64,000 bases of DNA. Origin: Girardinichthys multiradiatus. Lineage: Eukaryota > Chordata > Actinopteri > Cyprinodontiformes > Goodeidae. The DNA is taken from positions 17,009,462 through 17,073,461 of the forward strand of contig NC_061818.1 in assembly GCF_021462225.1 (NCBI RefSeq), read 5' to 3'. The notes beneath the pieces are model-generated. The model saw nothing but the letters and a program-made list of their open reading frames with translations, made no database searches and was not told the DNA's origin. Below, in pieces: positions 1-12,237 of this stretch (positions within the stretch are counted from its first letter, which is position 1; each line of letters opens with the position of its first letter). The position numbers and the translations under genes are program-made.

Positions 1-175
1 TTTTTGGGCCAACAAATAAAATAACACATATGTATGAAGTGGAAGGAAGATTATACATGGTTTTTATTTTTTTGTATGTGTGGATTTGACTAGGCCATTC
101 TAACACATGGGTATGCTTTAATCTGGCTGTATGTTTTAATGTATGTTTGATCACCTAAAAACCAGTGAACCAGCT

Positions 176-452
176 CTCACAGGCCTGTTAGTTCTTCTTT
201 AAGAAGTCCTCCTGTTCTCCACTCATCACCTGTATTGACTTTACCTCTTTGAACTTGACACCTGTCCACACACTCAGTCAAACAAACTCCAACCTCTCCA
301 CTATGGAGCTGTGTAAGGACATCAGGGATAAAATAGTAGAAGCATGGAGGTGGAATCTGTCTTCCCATTACCTTAGACCAGCTTACGTGTTTGCTGTGTC
401 CCCTACATGGCGTTTTAGACAGACTGGTCCATACAATAATAATATAAAATAA
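176..452 (+). mobile_element. Tc1-like transposase N-terminus relic
   Basis: The plus strand at about 303-343 reads MELCKDIRDKIVEA, like the start of fish Tc1 transposases (ELSKDTRDKIV). The context before it (CACCTGTCCACACACTCA) is also typical. The frame is soon lost. Confidence 0.5.
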
Positions 453-479
453 ATAAATAAACTGACCTGTCTGCCATGT

Positions 480-840
480 CCCTTGGTATTCATGATGCTG
501 TTTCTTCACTAATGTTCTCTAACAAATCTCTGAGTCCTTTACAGACTGCTACATTTATACTGAGGTTAAATCACACACAGAGGAACTTTATTTACTAAAT
601 ATGGGTTTTCTGTAAGCAATTGGTTGAATACGATTTTAATTAGGGGTTTAAAAGTAATAGGAGTTGAGCACAAATACACAGCGCACTAATCAGATATTTG
701 TTTTAGCTTCACTATTATGTTCTAATTGATTTCCCACAATCCACCACTTTGTGCTGGTTTGTCACCTAAAATCCCAACAAAATACAAAAAAGTCTTTGGC
801 TTTGACAATACGTGAAAAGGTTTAATGAGAATAGTTTTGA
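480..840. repeat. Degenerate Tc1-related repeat
   Basis: Shares TGTTCTCTAACAAA, GAGGTTAAATCACACAC-like and CCACTTTGTG(C/T)TGGT stretches with 2985-3255, so both come from one dispersed family. Ends cannot be placed. Confidence 0.4.
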
Positions 841-1362
841 AGAGTACTTTAAGGTGGACATGCTTACCGCAGTGATCATTATCAACAGATTGTTAATCTC
901 TCCCTTAGCATTCTTATGCTTTTAAACATGTTTTATCGCTAAAGATTGAATAGCAAAGATGCACATAACCATTTATAAATAAGTGTCATTAGTTAAAAAT
1001 ATTTTATTAAGCAAACATTTACTACAAATAATAATCTGGGTGTATTTTAGGAAATGTCACTGCCTAAAACGGTGTGGGTCTACATCTACTGGTCATAAGC
1101 TTTGGGCCACAGACAGCTATCTATGTACAAATAGGTGAAGTTTCAGTTGGTACTTGATCTTTCTAAACCTTTTTACATTCTATGTTTATTAAGCAGCAGC
1201 TATGCATAAATATGTTGAAGGTTTAAAATCATCAAGTGATGTCCTTTACCTTTAACACCGTTGGGTAAGTAAATGTCTTTTTCTCAATACTTGTTTAGGC
1301 TCCTGAACCCACCTTTTTATGTCATAGAAAAGTTTAAAGCAGGAACAAGTTGTAAAGCCCAC

Positions 1363-1453
1363 CTCATATTTCTGGAGCTTCATTTGCTCAATGTAGTCGA
1401 ACTTCTCGGATTCCAGCTGGTAGATCCAGTTCCACATCTCATGGGCCCGTTTC
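1363..1453 (-). CDS. tnnt1: tnnt1 exon: C-terminal coil
   Basis: 91 nt between CCCAG and GTGGGC. Encodes [20 protein letters not shown] and on to QKYE; the first base completes a Lys codon begun in the previous exon. It is part of the coiled coil that pairs with troponin I. Confidence 0.9.
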
Positions 1454-4400
1454 CTGGGAAATGCAGAGACAGAATTTAGAACCAAACTATACGTTGTTAT
1501 TTTTATAAATATGTTTTATGTGTGTCATTGTGCGAATCTGTGCGTGTTTGTGAGTGCGACTGTGTGAATGTGGTTCTAGTGTAAAGCACTGTGAGTAGTC
1601 TTTATGACTAGAAATGTGCTATAAATTCAGTCCGTTTACCATTTACAGCACTGTAAATGTCTGAGCTTTATTTTCCTTTCCTAAAAAAATCCTCCAAAGA
1701 CAGATGAAAGACTGAATTTATGGACCAAAACAAGGGAGAAATAATGAAAGCTGTTCTTCATGTATCGTCTTACTCATTAAGAATACCTGGTCTAGAAAAC
1801 ATCTGTTTATAAAAGTTGCAGTTCTTTTATAAATAAATCAAAGACATCACAAAATAAGCCCCAGATGTTCACAAGGAAGGATGGGGTAAGGTTCACCACT
1901 TTGTGAACAGCTGCGTCAGCAAATAGTCCAACAGTTTAAGAACAGTCTGTCAAACGACAGAACTGGCACTTCTGAGTCTTTGGTCAAAGGAGTAGTTATT
2001 TATTTGGTTTGTTGAGGATTTACTTACAAACCACCACCTGGAACTAACGCAATCATGCATCAAATTCAAAATGAGTGAAGATTTGCAGAAAACAAAGTTT
2101 ATAAGTTTGAACATTAAATATTTTGTCATGTGGTGGATTGAACTGCATATAGGTTGAATGGTATTTGCAAATCATTGCATTCTGTTTTTATCTACACTTT
2201 ACACAACGTTCCAACTTCACAGGAATTGAGATTATATATGAATATATACAAAACTGGGTTACAAGTGCACGCCAAGTGACATTACCATTTTTTCCGGTGC
2301 TTGTGCCACTCCCTAATGAAATGGAGCCCTGGGTGAGGAGCCTTACCTCTCTAATAAAAACCTGTCACTGGACAAAATTACTAGCTGATTACAATACAGT
2401 TGGTAGGCACTCACTTTAGACCATCCTCCTTCATATTTTCGATGCCTAGAGCCTGTCGTCTATCAGCCAGTGTCTTCCTTTTGACCTCCCTGCCTGTTAG
2501 GCGCTTGCTCTTCCTCGACTCAGCCTGCAACAGAGTTCAGTAATACAGAGTCACCCTCTGCATTATCCTCTTATCATCATCATAGCTTCAGCTATAAACA
2601 ACAGGTGACTGACCTTGGCCAGGAAGCCTCCAAAGTTGGCTCCCATGCCAGACAGCACCTTCTTCTTCTTGGCGTCATCATCTGCCTTCTTTTTGGCCTC
2701 CTCTTCTTCTTTTCTGTGACGCTCCTCCTGCAAAGCATATTTATAAGGGACCAAGTGGTGATGACATGCTTACTTGGAAAATGTATTGGTGTTTTGAACC
2801 ACAAAGCCCAGTGTATGTAATTATGGTTTTGTGTAATGGATCAACACTGGCAACAGATTTTCTATTTTCAGATGATGAATTGAACAAATCTCTGTGGAAT
2901 GTTTATAGCTTAAGATGTTTTTGTATAACCTAACTTTGCTATAAACCTCTCCACATCTTTTCCCCAGACCTGTCTGCTCTGTTTCACCAATGTTCTCTAA
3001 CAAAGCTCTTAGGTCTTTCTGAATTTACACAGAGATTAAGTGACACATAGGGGTATCAGAGTCTGTATCCATAGCCACATCACAATTTTAAGATTTTTAT
3101 CGGTAGAAATTTTAGAGAACCATGTATCAGTTTCTTTCCACATAGCAGCTAAACCACTTTGTGTTGGTCAATGTATTTGGTCCCCTAAATACATTGAAGT
3201 TTTTTGTTATAATAAAAAGTGTGAAAAAGTTGTATGAATACTTTTGCAAGGCACTAATATGAAATATAAAATGTGAGTGGCAGGTAAATAGAGTTTTTTG
3301 TCGTTCTAAACAGGTATACAGATATTCTAAACAAGAGTGCAGTTGTATTAAGACATGCAGGTCTTTACCGCAATCCTATGCTGTCGGTCCTTTTCCTTCT
3401 CCGTTCTAACCCTCTGGATCTCGGCCCTCTCTGCTCGACGGTTCTCCTGTGGAAAAATATTTAGCAATGAATACCTACAGGGTCATTTGTGTCCTAAACC
3501 AATTTCTCTTGGTTTAGAGCATAGATTAATCTTAAGGTTATCTCACAATGCGCTCTTTGAGACCAATAAGTTCCTCCTCATCCTTCTTCCTCTGCTCAAA
3601 GTGAACATCAATCAGGGTGTGCAGCTCCAATAAGTCCTTTTCCATACGCTTTCTATGGATGTCCTGACAAAGTAATGAAAGGCAGACCAATCTTTCAACA
3701 TGTCAACAGATATCGAAAGGTTGATAACAAAGAGAAAGACCAGGACCCACTGCTTATAATAAGTGGACAGAAAACCTTCCACTGTGCAGTTTGTACCTGA
3801 TCCAAGACCAGATCTAACCAAGAAAATGGCCTGTATAAGATTGTTCAACTGAAACTAAACCAGCAGTTTTCCTTCTGTTGTTACTACATCCAGTTCCAAA
3901 TTTGTATACAATGAAAACATGATGGGACTGGACTTGAGTTTTAGTTTCAAGCAATTGAAGGCCTTCTAGTATTGACAAGTTAATTATTTTCAATGTGGTT
4001 CTGTAGCAGAAATAAATTATGAACTACATAATGCTGTAATTTTGTCTAGAGACATTGGTAAATTTGCCCTTTAGAGGTTTTTGTTGTTACAACATAGACC
4101 TTTTCTGCTACAGGACCTTTTGTACTGGCTATGTATCAATTAATCGATGCCAGGGTGATGTTTCCTATCAACCTTGACAACCAATGATTTAAAGTAGTTT
4201 ACTGCAGTCTACTGAGAGTTTACTGAAAATAAATTTTGACATATGACTCCAATAAAGAACATCTACCAGTACAAGGTTGCTTAGTTATGTTATAATTAGT
4301 TTGGTTTGATCAGGGGTCCTAATCATTCATATTTCTTTAGTCTACTGGACTAAAAAGAGATCAGAAACAAAATACAGAAGTTGTATGTATTTAGAAAAAA

Positions 4401-7400
4401 ATCTACAACTAAATTAAGCTACATTTATTATTTCAGCATTCCTTATGTGAGCTTATGTTCACAATTCCTGAAAATACGTAACTGCAAGGAAATACAAACT
4501 GATACTCAATGGTTTAAGTACATGGGTTGATACAGTTTACCTATGGGTACATATTTGAAGTAAGGACAAACGGAAAAGCAAAGCAGGGGTACAAATTTGT
4601 GAAGAGGCAAATTAACCCGGTCTGTTGTCACGGTTCAAAGATAGAGGAGGGGGCCCAGTCTGTCCTGAACCCAGAGATGGTGCCATTCATTTACTGCCAG
4701 AACCAAACAAGTCCCAGTTTGTTGTATGTCATGGAAAAAAACAATCAAAATTTACACTTTAACACATCATGTAGGTCAAGTCTAAAGCATGTGCTTTGAT
4801 GACAAGCTGTGATAAGGTGTCCTACATACACTCATTGGCCACTTTATTAGGTACACCTTGCTAGTACCGGGTTGGACCCCTTTTTGCCTTCAGAGCTGCC
4901 TTAATCCTTCGTGGCATAGATTCAACAATATACTGGAAACATTCGTCAGAGTTTGGTCCATATTGACATGATAGCATCACACAGATGCTGCAGATTTGTC
5001 GGCTGCACATCCATGATGTGAATCTCCCGTTCCACCACATCCCAAAGGTGCTCTATTGGATTGAGATCTGGTGACTGTGGAGGCTATTTGAGTCCAGTGA
5101 ACACATTGTCATGTTCAAGAAACCAGTCTGAGATGAATTGTTCTTTATGACATGGCGCGTTATCCTGCTGGAAGTAACCATCAGAAGATGGGTACACTGT
5201 AGTCATAAAGGGATGGACATGGTCAGCAACAACAGTCAGGTAGGCTGTGGCGTTGACACGTTGCTCAATTGGTACTAAGGGGCCCAAAGTGTGCCAAGAA
5301 AATGTCCCCCACACCATTACACCACCACCACCAGCCTGAACCGTTGATACAAGGCAGGATGGATCCATGCTTTCATGTTGTTGATGCCAAATTCTGACCC
5401 TACCATCTGAATGTCGCAGCAGAAATCAAGACTCATCAGACCAGGCAATGTTTTTCCAATTTTATTGTCCAATTTTGGTGAGCCTGTGTGAATTGTAGCC
5501 TCAGTTTCCTGTTCTTAGCTGACAGGAGTGGCACCTGGTGTGGTCTTCTGCTGCTTAAGCCCATCCGCCTCAAGGTTTGACGTGTTGTGCGTTCAGAGAT
5601 GCTCTTCTGCATGCCTTGGTTGTAACGAGTGGTTATTTGAGTTACTGTTGCCTTTGTATCAGCTCGAACCAGTCTGGCCATTATCCTCTGACCTCTGGCA
5701 CCAACAAGGCTTTGTGCCCACAGAACTGCCGCTCACTGGATATTTTCTCTTTTTCGGACCATTTTCTGTAAACCCTAGAGATGGTAGTGTGTGAAAATCA
5801 CAGTAGATCCGCAGTTTCTGAAATACTCAGACCAGCCCGTCTGGCACCAACAACCATGCCACGTTCAAAGTCACTTAAATCACCTTTCTTCTGCATTCTG
5901 ATGCTCGGTTTGAACTGCAGCAGATCGTCTTGACCATGCCTACATGCTTAAAAACATTGGGTTTCTGCCATGTGATTGGCTGATAAGACATTTGCGTTAT
6001 CGAGCAGTTGGACAGGTGCACCTAATAAAGTGGCAGGTGAGTGAACGTGTCCTTTCCATGTTAAAAAAGCTTCACTTTGCACTGAACTCACAAAATAACC
6101 AAGCTTTGTTTACTTGCTTCAATAATTTATTTTTATCACGACGTTAAAGACTGTAATGCTCCCATAATCCTGTGTGAAAATACTCAAAAATGTCAAAGGC
6201 AGCACCTGACTGTACAAAGTTATCCATCCATCCATCGTCTTCCGCTTATCCGGGGTCGGGTCACGGGGGCAGCAGCCAAAGCAGAGAGACCCAGACTTCC
6301 CGCTTCCCAGCCACTTGGGCCAGCTCGTCTGGGGGAATCCCAAGACATTCCCAGGCCAGCCGAGAAACATAGTCCCTCCAGCGTGTCCTGGGTCTTCCTC
6401 TGGGCCTCCTCCCAGTGGGACGTACCCGGAAAACCTCAGCAGGGAGGCATCCAGGAGGCATCCTAACCAGATGCCAGAGCCACCTCAACTGGCTCCTCTC
6501 GACATGGAGAAGCAGCGGCTCTACTCTGAGTCCCTCCCGGATGACCGAGCTTCTCACCCTATCTCTAAGGGAGAGCCCAGACACCCTGCGGAGGAAACTC
6601 ATTTAGGCTGCTTGTATCCGTGATCTCGTTCTTTCGGTCATGACCCAAAGCTCATGACCATAGATGAGAGTAGGAATGTAGATCGACCGGTAAATTGAGA
6701 GCTTCTCTTTTTGACTCAGCTCTCTCTTTACCACGACAGACCGGTGCAGCGCCCGCATCACTGCTGATGCAGCACCAATCCGTCTATCATTTTTCCCTCA
6801 TTCGTGAACAAGGCCCGAAGACACTTGAAGTCCTCCACTTGAGGCAGGACCTCCCCCCCCGACCCGGAGAAGGCACTCTACCCTTTTCCGGCTCAAGACC
6901 ATGGCCTCGGACTTGGAGGCACTGATTCTCTTCCTGGCCGCTTCACACTCGGCTGCAAACCACTCCAGTGAGAGCTGTAGATCACGAGCTGATGAAGGCA
7001 ATAGGACCACATCATCAGCAAAAAGCAGAGACGCAATCCTACGGCCACCAAAATGGATCCCCTCAACACCTTGGCTGCGCCTAGAAATTCTGTCTATAAA
7101 AGTTATGAACAGAATCGGTGACAAAGGGTAACCTTGACAGAGTCCAACCGTCACCAGAAATGAGTCCGACTTACTGCCAGCAATGCAGACCAAGCTCTGA
7201 CACCGGTCGTACAGGGACCTAACAGCCTGTATCAAAGGGCATGGTACCCCATACTCCCGGAGTACCCGCCACAAGATTCCCTGAGGGACACGGTCGAACG
7301 CCTTCTCCAAGTACACAAAGCACATGTAGACTGGTTGGGCGAGCTCCCATGTACCTTCCAGGACCCTACTGAGGGTGTAGAGCTGGTCCAGTGTTCCACG

Positions 7401-10400
7401 GCCAGGGCGAAAACCACACTGCTCTTCCTGAATCTGAGGTTCGGCTATCCGATGGACCCTCCTCTCCAGAACCCCTGAATAGACCTTACCAGGGAGGCTT
7501 AATGACTCCCCTGTAGTTGGAACACACTCTACCGGCCTCCTTTCTGAATAGGGGGACCACCACCCCGGTTTGCCAATCCAGTGAAACTGCCCCCGATGTC
7601 AACGCGATGCTGCAGTCGTGTTAACCAACACAACCCTACAACATCCAGAGCCTTAAGGTACTCTGGGCGAATCTCATCCACCCCCGCGGCCTTACCACCG
7701 AAGAGAAACATTGTTGGTGGTGTACCTCTACCCACCATAGACGCCAGATGGTGGACCAGAATAGCCACAAAGCGAGATATGAATCTATACCTTCTCATAA
7801 ACTGTAACGTCCGAAGCTGTGAACATAATGACTCTTTTATCTCTGTTTCAATCTTTGTTTACTTAACTTACATCAAAGTCCACTCTTTCACCCTCTGGAA
7901 TCTTTGGAGGAGCAAGTTGGGGCACAAGTGGCCTTTGAAAGGAAAAACCTAAGTTTAGCCAAAGAAAGTTAAGAAAACCACAGAAAGACAGATATGAACA
8001 CTCTGAGACATACTTAGGCTTGGGACGCTCTTCTTCTGTAGAGAAAATGCAAAAATGAACAAAATTGAGAGTTAATTCCATGGGTGTATAAAATGATTCA
8101 AGATATTGAAAATGATTATTCACATTTTGAAATGAAGAACAGTTGAGGGGCTAACAAGACACAAAATGTCATTTTGTCAAGTTACATTCAAACAAAAATC
8201 CTAAAACATACTTTTTACATTAAATCTTAAGACCCACCAATCAGAAAAAGATTTTGATCAGATATGATCTTAAATTATTATATATTGTCTGAGCAGGGGG
8301 TATTTAGGAAATGATTTATTGCACCAGATTCAGGTTAATGCACACTTATTATGAATGTCACAAAGATTTTGGATTTGTAGAAATGAATTTGAACCATTCT
8401 TTTTTCTGGATCATCTGATGATACAACAAATCTAAACTTTAAAAACAAGACATGCACAAGTTTTATCATTGTGGATCTAAGGGTCAAAATTACTAATACA
8501 GTTTAAAATATATCCATACAGTACTTTTTCCACTAACAGTTGTTTAAATGTCTTTTGGCAAGTTGCAGAGAAACAACATAACCTTTGTAGCCATCAGTTA
8601 GATTCTAGTTTATTTTACCACTGTTCATTTTTAGAAATGGGAGAGCTCACTGAAATCAGTGGAGTGCTCTGAGGGAGCTTTTTTCTTTGTTGACAACCTT
8701 TAAATCCATGTTGATGTAAAAGTCACTTCTCTGTGGACAGTGACACTACAGTGTTCCAACACAGTCAAATTAGTCCAGATGCCAAAGAGGCAGTGAAATA
8801 TTCCTGTATCAGTGTCTGAAAACTGAACATAAATTTTAGCATTGTGTTGTGTCATTATATGTGGAAGCTAAGAATAATAAAATCCTGACTACTGTTCATT
8901 CATTTTCAAGGTTTATACTTTGTACTCAAACCACCAGAGTTAAAATAAAATGCAGGAAAAAATCCCAAGAAAATTTTAATTTGGAAAAGTATGTAACTTT
9001 GTAATGAAAAATGAATAGAAAAGCTGATACTGGTATTCGAGCATATGAATTTCAGTGTTTCTTAATGGTGACACACGTCAATGTAAGATGTGCAACAAAA
9101 GAAAAAAACTGTTATTATTTTCTATGGTGAGTTGAAGACTCCAGTGCCACCTGTAGTAACGAGGAATCAACTTTATTGACTGACCAACTAGTTTGAGCTT
9201 GTGGCCTTCATGAGGGTCATTACAAATCCCCAAACATTCAAATCCCCAAAGATTTTGTACTCATACTAGTAAACGGGGTTGCGGGGGCAGCAGACTTAGT
9301 AGAGATGCCAAGACTTCCCTTTCTCCAGACACCTCTTTCAGCTCCTACGGGGGAAGCAGAGACATAGTCCCTCCTTCTGGTGGGACGTGCCTGGAACACT
9401 CCTGGGGGAGGCATCCAGGAGGCATTTGACACAGATGCCTGAGCCACCACAACTGACTTCTCTCGATGTGGAGGAGCAGGGGCTCGCATGCAAGCTGCTC
9501 ACCCTATCTCTAAGTGAGAGCCCGACCACCCTATGGAGGATGTTTATATTAGCCGCCTGTATCCAATCTTTTTATTTTGGTTCATGCCCATAAGCGAGTG
9601 TAGGAATGTATACTGATGGGTAAATCGAATGCTTTGCTTGGCTCAGCCCTCTCTTCACCACAACAGACTGGCACATTGTCCCTTTACTCCGGCGGCCGCA
9701 CCGTTCCGTCTGTCGATCTCCTGCTCCATTCTTCCCTCATTCGTGAACAAGACCGCGAGATTCTTGAACTCCTCCACTTGAGGCATGAGCTCTTCTCCAA
9801 CCTGAAGAGGACAAGCCACCCTTTTACGGTCGAGAACCATGGCCTCAGACTTGGAGGAGCTGATCTTCATCCCAGCCGCTTCACACTCGGCTGCGAACCG
9901 CCCCAGTGCACGTTGTAGGTCTTGGCGAGAGGGGCCACGTCCTCTGCAAAAAGAAGAGACAAAATTCACTGGTCCCCAAACCAGCCCCCCTCTGGCCCCT
10001 GTCTGTGCCTAGTCCATAAAAGTTATGAACAGGACTGGTGACAAGAGCGCAGCCCTGCTGGAGTCAACTTAGTGCCAGCAATGTGGACAATGCTCTGCTT
10101 GTACAGAGACTGGATGGCCCTTAATAAAGGGCCCCTGACTCCTGGAGCGACCCCTTGAGGGCACCACGATGGACATGGCGAAACCCTTTCTCCAGGACCA
10201 CAAAACACATGTGGACCAGTTGGGCAAACTCCCATGAACCCTCGAGCACCCTGTAAAGCGTGTAGAGCTGGTCCAGTGTTCCACAGCCGAGACAAAAACC
10301 ACACTGCTTCTTCTGAAGCTGAGGTTAAACTGTCAGTCGGATTCTCCTCTTCAACCTCAACCCAGCTTAATATATAATGGCTATGCTGTTTCTGTATTCA

Positions 10401-11841
10401 GAAACCTAGCAAATTCCATGAGCTTAAATATTTTAGGAAGTAAGGTCAAACATAAAGCCAGAATTAAACTGGAATGTTGTTGATGGTTACACAAAGTATG
10501 TGCTTCCTCTGCAACTTGCTAAGGAGCATTTATCCAACTATTGGGGTGGATTTATGCATATATTTAAGCCTGGGTCAAGATCCACATTATACTGAAACTC
10601 ATTAAAGCTCAGTCCTCCCTGAAAAAAAAAAACAGTCCAAAAACTCATTGAAGCAACATTTATGCTGATTTTGCCTATCTGTACATTTCTGAAAAATCTG
10701 CAGTATTTTTTGTACATTTAATCAAACGAAACTTAAAGGGTGGAAGTTAAGAAGTGAGTCCTGCTGGATTTGATTATATATTTTAGATAATTATTTTAGG
10801 AAGTCTAGGAAAATTGTCTTGCACATTTATTTTGCTCTCAAATTCTTCCTGGGCATCTTGATCTGATGGCCCAGCCAAAGAAAAGCACAGTGAAGGATGC
10901 GAGGATGTTAGCAAAGCAACAAATGAAATGGCACAACAATCATTGACATAGGTAAAATGTGAGCATAAGGGTAAAGTGAGAAGAGAATAAGAATAAAGAA
11001 AAGTAGAATTGTACGAATTGGTTACAGATAACAGATAAAAATAGATAAAATTAGTGTGAAATAATGTGAGATAAAAATATCAAGAAAAACAAAGCAAAAA
11101 TAAATAAGGGAGAGGCAGTTGCACAGTTTATATGACCAACTGAATATTTATTCATCAGAAGCACCAGGCTTAAATTATTCAACATTTTGGAACATTTAGG
11201 CAGATTCTCTCCTTACTCATTGCTATCTAAAAGCCCTAAGTCACACTTTATTTCCATAATGTTGCTTCACAAGATCCAAACTCTCTTTTTATCCTTTAAA
11301 CTGGCACTGAAAATATTTCCTGAGGCTTTGGAGGAAAAAACATTTAAGAGATTCCTGCTGTAGTAAGTTTGTGTTGAAAGGTGAAATTCATCTTACCTTG
11401 GTACTCCTGCTGTTCTTTTGGCCAGAATCAACACAGAAACACCCAATGAGAAAGCCGGAGAAATATGTTGATAAGTTAATGCATTACACTAACTCAGTAG
11501 AAAGAAAAAGAGGATACGGAGTGTAAACCTTTCTTTTATTAAACATACCTCCTCCATCATCCTCAGCCTGTTCAGCCTCCTCTTCATCCTCTTCGGGCTC
11601 AGCCTCCTGCTCCTCCTCAACTTCTAGTCAGATACAAAGCACAAAGTTAACAGTTTTATCTGTGGTGTAAAAGAACAAGAGACATACATGTAACCTGGAA
11701 CTTACCTTCTGCCTGCTCCCTGCAGAGATGTATTAAAAAAAGAGGGGGAAACATATTGAGTGACTACACTTCATAAGTTTACTGGAAAGAAGATAGATAA
11801 AGTCCTTCCACTCACCCATATTCCTCCTCAGCATCTGACAT
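1363..11841 (-). CDS. tnnt1: Slow skeletal muscle troponin T (11 exons, C-terminus outside window)
   Basis: Troponin T anchors the troponin complex to tropomyosin on the thin filament and passes on the calcium switch of striated muscle. Joining exons 11816-11843 (ATG at 11841), 11706-11719, 11549-11623, 11397-11414, 8014-8035, 7872-7932, 3547-3663, 3369-3446, 2614-2727, 2415-2524 and 1363-1453 gives one open frame of about 242 codons with GT-AG junctions. The order fits the family: MSDAEEEY start, acidic Glu-rich region, [13 protein letters not shown], the tropomyosin-binding stretch with [11 protein letters not shown], the Lys/Glu-rich coil with DDAKKKK and MGANFGG, then the troponin I/C-binding coil with [22 protein letters not shown] and [11 protein letters not shown] resemble slow TnT (TNNT1) more than cardiac or fast forms; that choice is from remembered family sequences. 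The last exon, expected to end in a short basic tail, is not visible and should lie left of base 1. Introns carry two Rex3-like LINEs and a Tc1-like element. Confidence 0.9.
1545..1650. repeat. Fragment of a dispersed fish repeat
   Basis: The stretch from AAAGCACTGTGAG to CCGTTTACCATTTAC resembles the far end of the repeat that begins GTAAATGGGCTGAA at 13148. It lies in the tnnt1 intron upstream of the 1363-1453 exon. Confidence 0.35.
2415..2524 (-). CDS. tnnt1: tnnt1 exon: basic linker
   Basis: 110 nt between TTGCAG and GTGAGT. Encodes a stretch beginning [20 protein letters not shown] and ending KEDGL plus two bases of a Lys codon. Troponin T has a similar basic segment after the GANFGG motif. 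Confidence 0.88.
2614..2727 (-). CDS. tnnt1: tnnt1 exon: Lys/Glu coil with GANFGG
   Basis: 114 nt, 38 codons, phase 0 at both ends, between TTTGCAG and GTCAGT. Holds [21 protein letters not shown] and the troponin T hallmark [11 protein letters not shown]. Confidence 0.92.
2985..3255. repeat. Tc1-related repeat with a recognisable right end
   Basis: Ends with GAATACTTTTGCAAGGCACTA, the outer end seen in many fish Tc1 relics and in the 12433-12778 element. The opposite terminus is not recognisable. It lies in a tnnt1 intron. Confidence 0.45.
3369..3446 (-). CDS. tnnt1: tnnt1 exon: central coil
   Basis: 78 nt, 26 codons, phase 0, between CCACAG and GTAAAG. Encodes [20 protein letters not shown] and the six following residues, the central charged coil of troponin T. 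Confidence 0.9.
3547..3663 (-). CDS. tnnt1: tnnt1 exon: tropomyosin-binding segment
   Basis: 117 nt, 39 codons, phase 0, between GTCAG and GTGAGA. Encodes [32 protein letters not shown] and LKERI, the most conserved tropomyosin-binding part of troponin T. Confidence 0.93.
4829..6043 (-). mobile_element. Tc1-like transposon, second family (short terminal repeats)
   Basis: The left end CACTCATTGGCCACTTTAT matches, inverted and imperfectly, the right end near 6013-6043. The left end is preceded by TA, but TA is not kept at the right. The minus strand carries transposase pieces: the N-terminal part at 5436-5681 ([20 protein letters not shown]) and the catalytic part at 5084-5368 with GGGGVMVWG and the second catalytic motif [10 protein letters not shown]. 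The pieces are in different frames and the downstream Asp/Glu motif is disrupted, so it is dead. It lies in the tnnt1 intron between 3664 and 7871. Confidence 0.8.
6222..7795 (-). mobile_element. Rex3-like (RTE clade) LINE, 5'-truncated
   Basis: On the minus strand, 7325-6798 encodes part of a reverse transcriptase: [14 protein letters not shown] (motif A region), [13 protein letters not shown] and the catalytic [10 protein letters not shown] further piece at 6602-6261 has [18 protein letters not shown] and [17 protein letters not shown], the usual C-terminus. The 3' end is a short GATG tandem (ATCCATCCATC on the plus strand near 6225), which points to Rex3. The frame is broken between 6602 and 6798 and again above 7325 ([13 protein letters not shown] at about 7630-7670). 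No complete ORF remains. Confidence 0.8.
7872..7932 (-). CDS. tnnt1: tnnt1 exon: [13 protein letters not shown]
   Basis: 61 nt between CAAAG and GTAAGT. Its first base completes a Lys codon, then it encodes [20 protein letters not shown], a signature that joins the acidic N-terminus to the tropomyosin-binding core. The 5' end of a Rex3-like LINE fragment lies about 80 bases downstream in the intron. Confidence 0.92.
8014..8035 (-). CDS. tnnt1: tnnt1 micro-exon (22 nt)
   Basis: 22 nt between CTACAG and GTATGT, encoding (G)AA-EERPKP-AA. Phase matches both neighbours, and EEERPKP is also found at this point in mammalian slow TnT. Confidence 0.8.
9240..10350 (-). mobile_element. Second Rex3-like LINE fragment, more decayed
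   Basis: Same order as 6222-7795 but with deletions. The minus strand at 9969-9655 encodes [20 protein letters not shown] and [13 protein letters not shown]. At 10304-10020 are [17 protein letters not shown] remnants. The LFADD-bearing segment is largely missing. It lies in the intron between tnnt1 exons 8014-8035 and 11397-11414. Confidence 0.7.
11397..11414 (-). CDS. tnnt1: tnnt1 candidate cassette micro-exon (18 nt)
   Basis: 18 nt between CAAAAG and GTAAGA, adding six codons (EQQEYQ) without changing phase. N-terminal cassette exons of this kind are known in troponin T genes. The acceptor has a poor pyrimidine tract, so this exon may be alternative or false. Confidence 0.45.
11549..11623 (-). 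CDS. tnnt1: tnnt1 exon: acidic N-terminal region
   Basis: 75 nt between GACTAG and GTATGT, encoding an almost wholly acidic stretch ([20 protein letters not shown], then EDDGG). This is the hypervariable acidic tail of troponin T. Confidence 0.85.
11706..11719 (-). CDS. tnnt1: tnnt1 micro-exon (14 nt)
   Basis: 14 nt between CTGCAG and GTAAGT, encoding (GG)G-EQAE-G. It fits the phase of both neighbouring exons and sits where troponin T genes carry very small exons. Confidence 0.7.
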
Positions 11842-11843
11842 GG
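11816..11843 (-). CDS. tnnt1: tnnt1 first coding exon
   Basis: Acceptor TTCCAG, two untranslated bases, then ATG at 11841-11839 and MSDAEEEY, ending at a GTGAGT donor. The acceptor just before the ATG requires an upstream non-coding exon, as in other troponin T genes. Confidence 0.85.
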
Positions 11844-12009
11844 CTGGAATAAAAAGAGACAAATGACAATGATTTTTCCAGCTCATTGATTGGCATTTCA
11901 TTTTTAGCTTATAAAGCGCATATAAAGCATATGAAACTTTGATTCCTTTCTACAATCTATTGTGTGTGAACATTACAGCCTTAGACTTCATTAACAGTCC
12001 AGCATAGGG

Positions 12010-12237
12010 CATCACAGAGACACACAGCACAAACAAGCAAACGTGCACAAACTCATACCTAAGGGCAGTAGGTATGTTGTGTTTTTGCACTGTGGGAGAA
12101 AGCCAGAGTACCGAGAGAGAACCCGCGCGTGCACAAGAACAAGCAAAATCCATGCTGAAAGACCCCAGGCTGGAATTCAAACCCAGAGACTTCCTGCTGC
12201 AAGGAAACCGTGCCACCAGCTGCCCCACAGTGCAGGT
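12010..12237 (-). mobile_element. tRNA-derived SINE, degenerate
   Basis: Same family as 40341-40702. On the minus strand it begins with a CTGCACTGTGGGGCAGCTGG box-A-like region and has a box-B-like GGTTTGAATTCC at about 12172-12183, then TTTGCTTG and CTCTCTCGGTACTCTGGCTT. It is truncated before the 3' part. It is in tnnt1 intron 1. Confidence 0.55.

Noticed and set aside
6315..6623. Plus-strand ORFs over the LINE 3' end
   Set aside because: They are shadows of the GC-rich Rex3-like coding strand on the minus strand.
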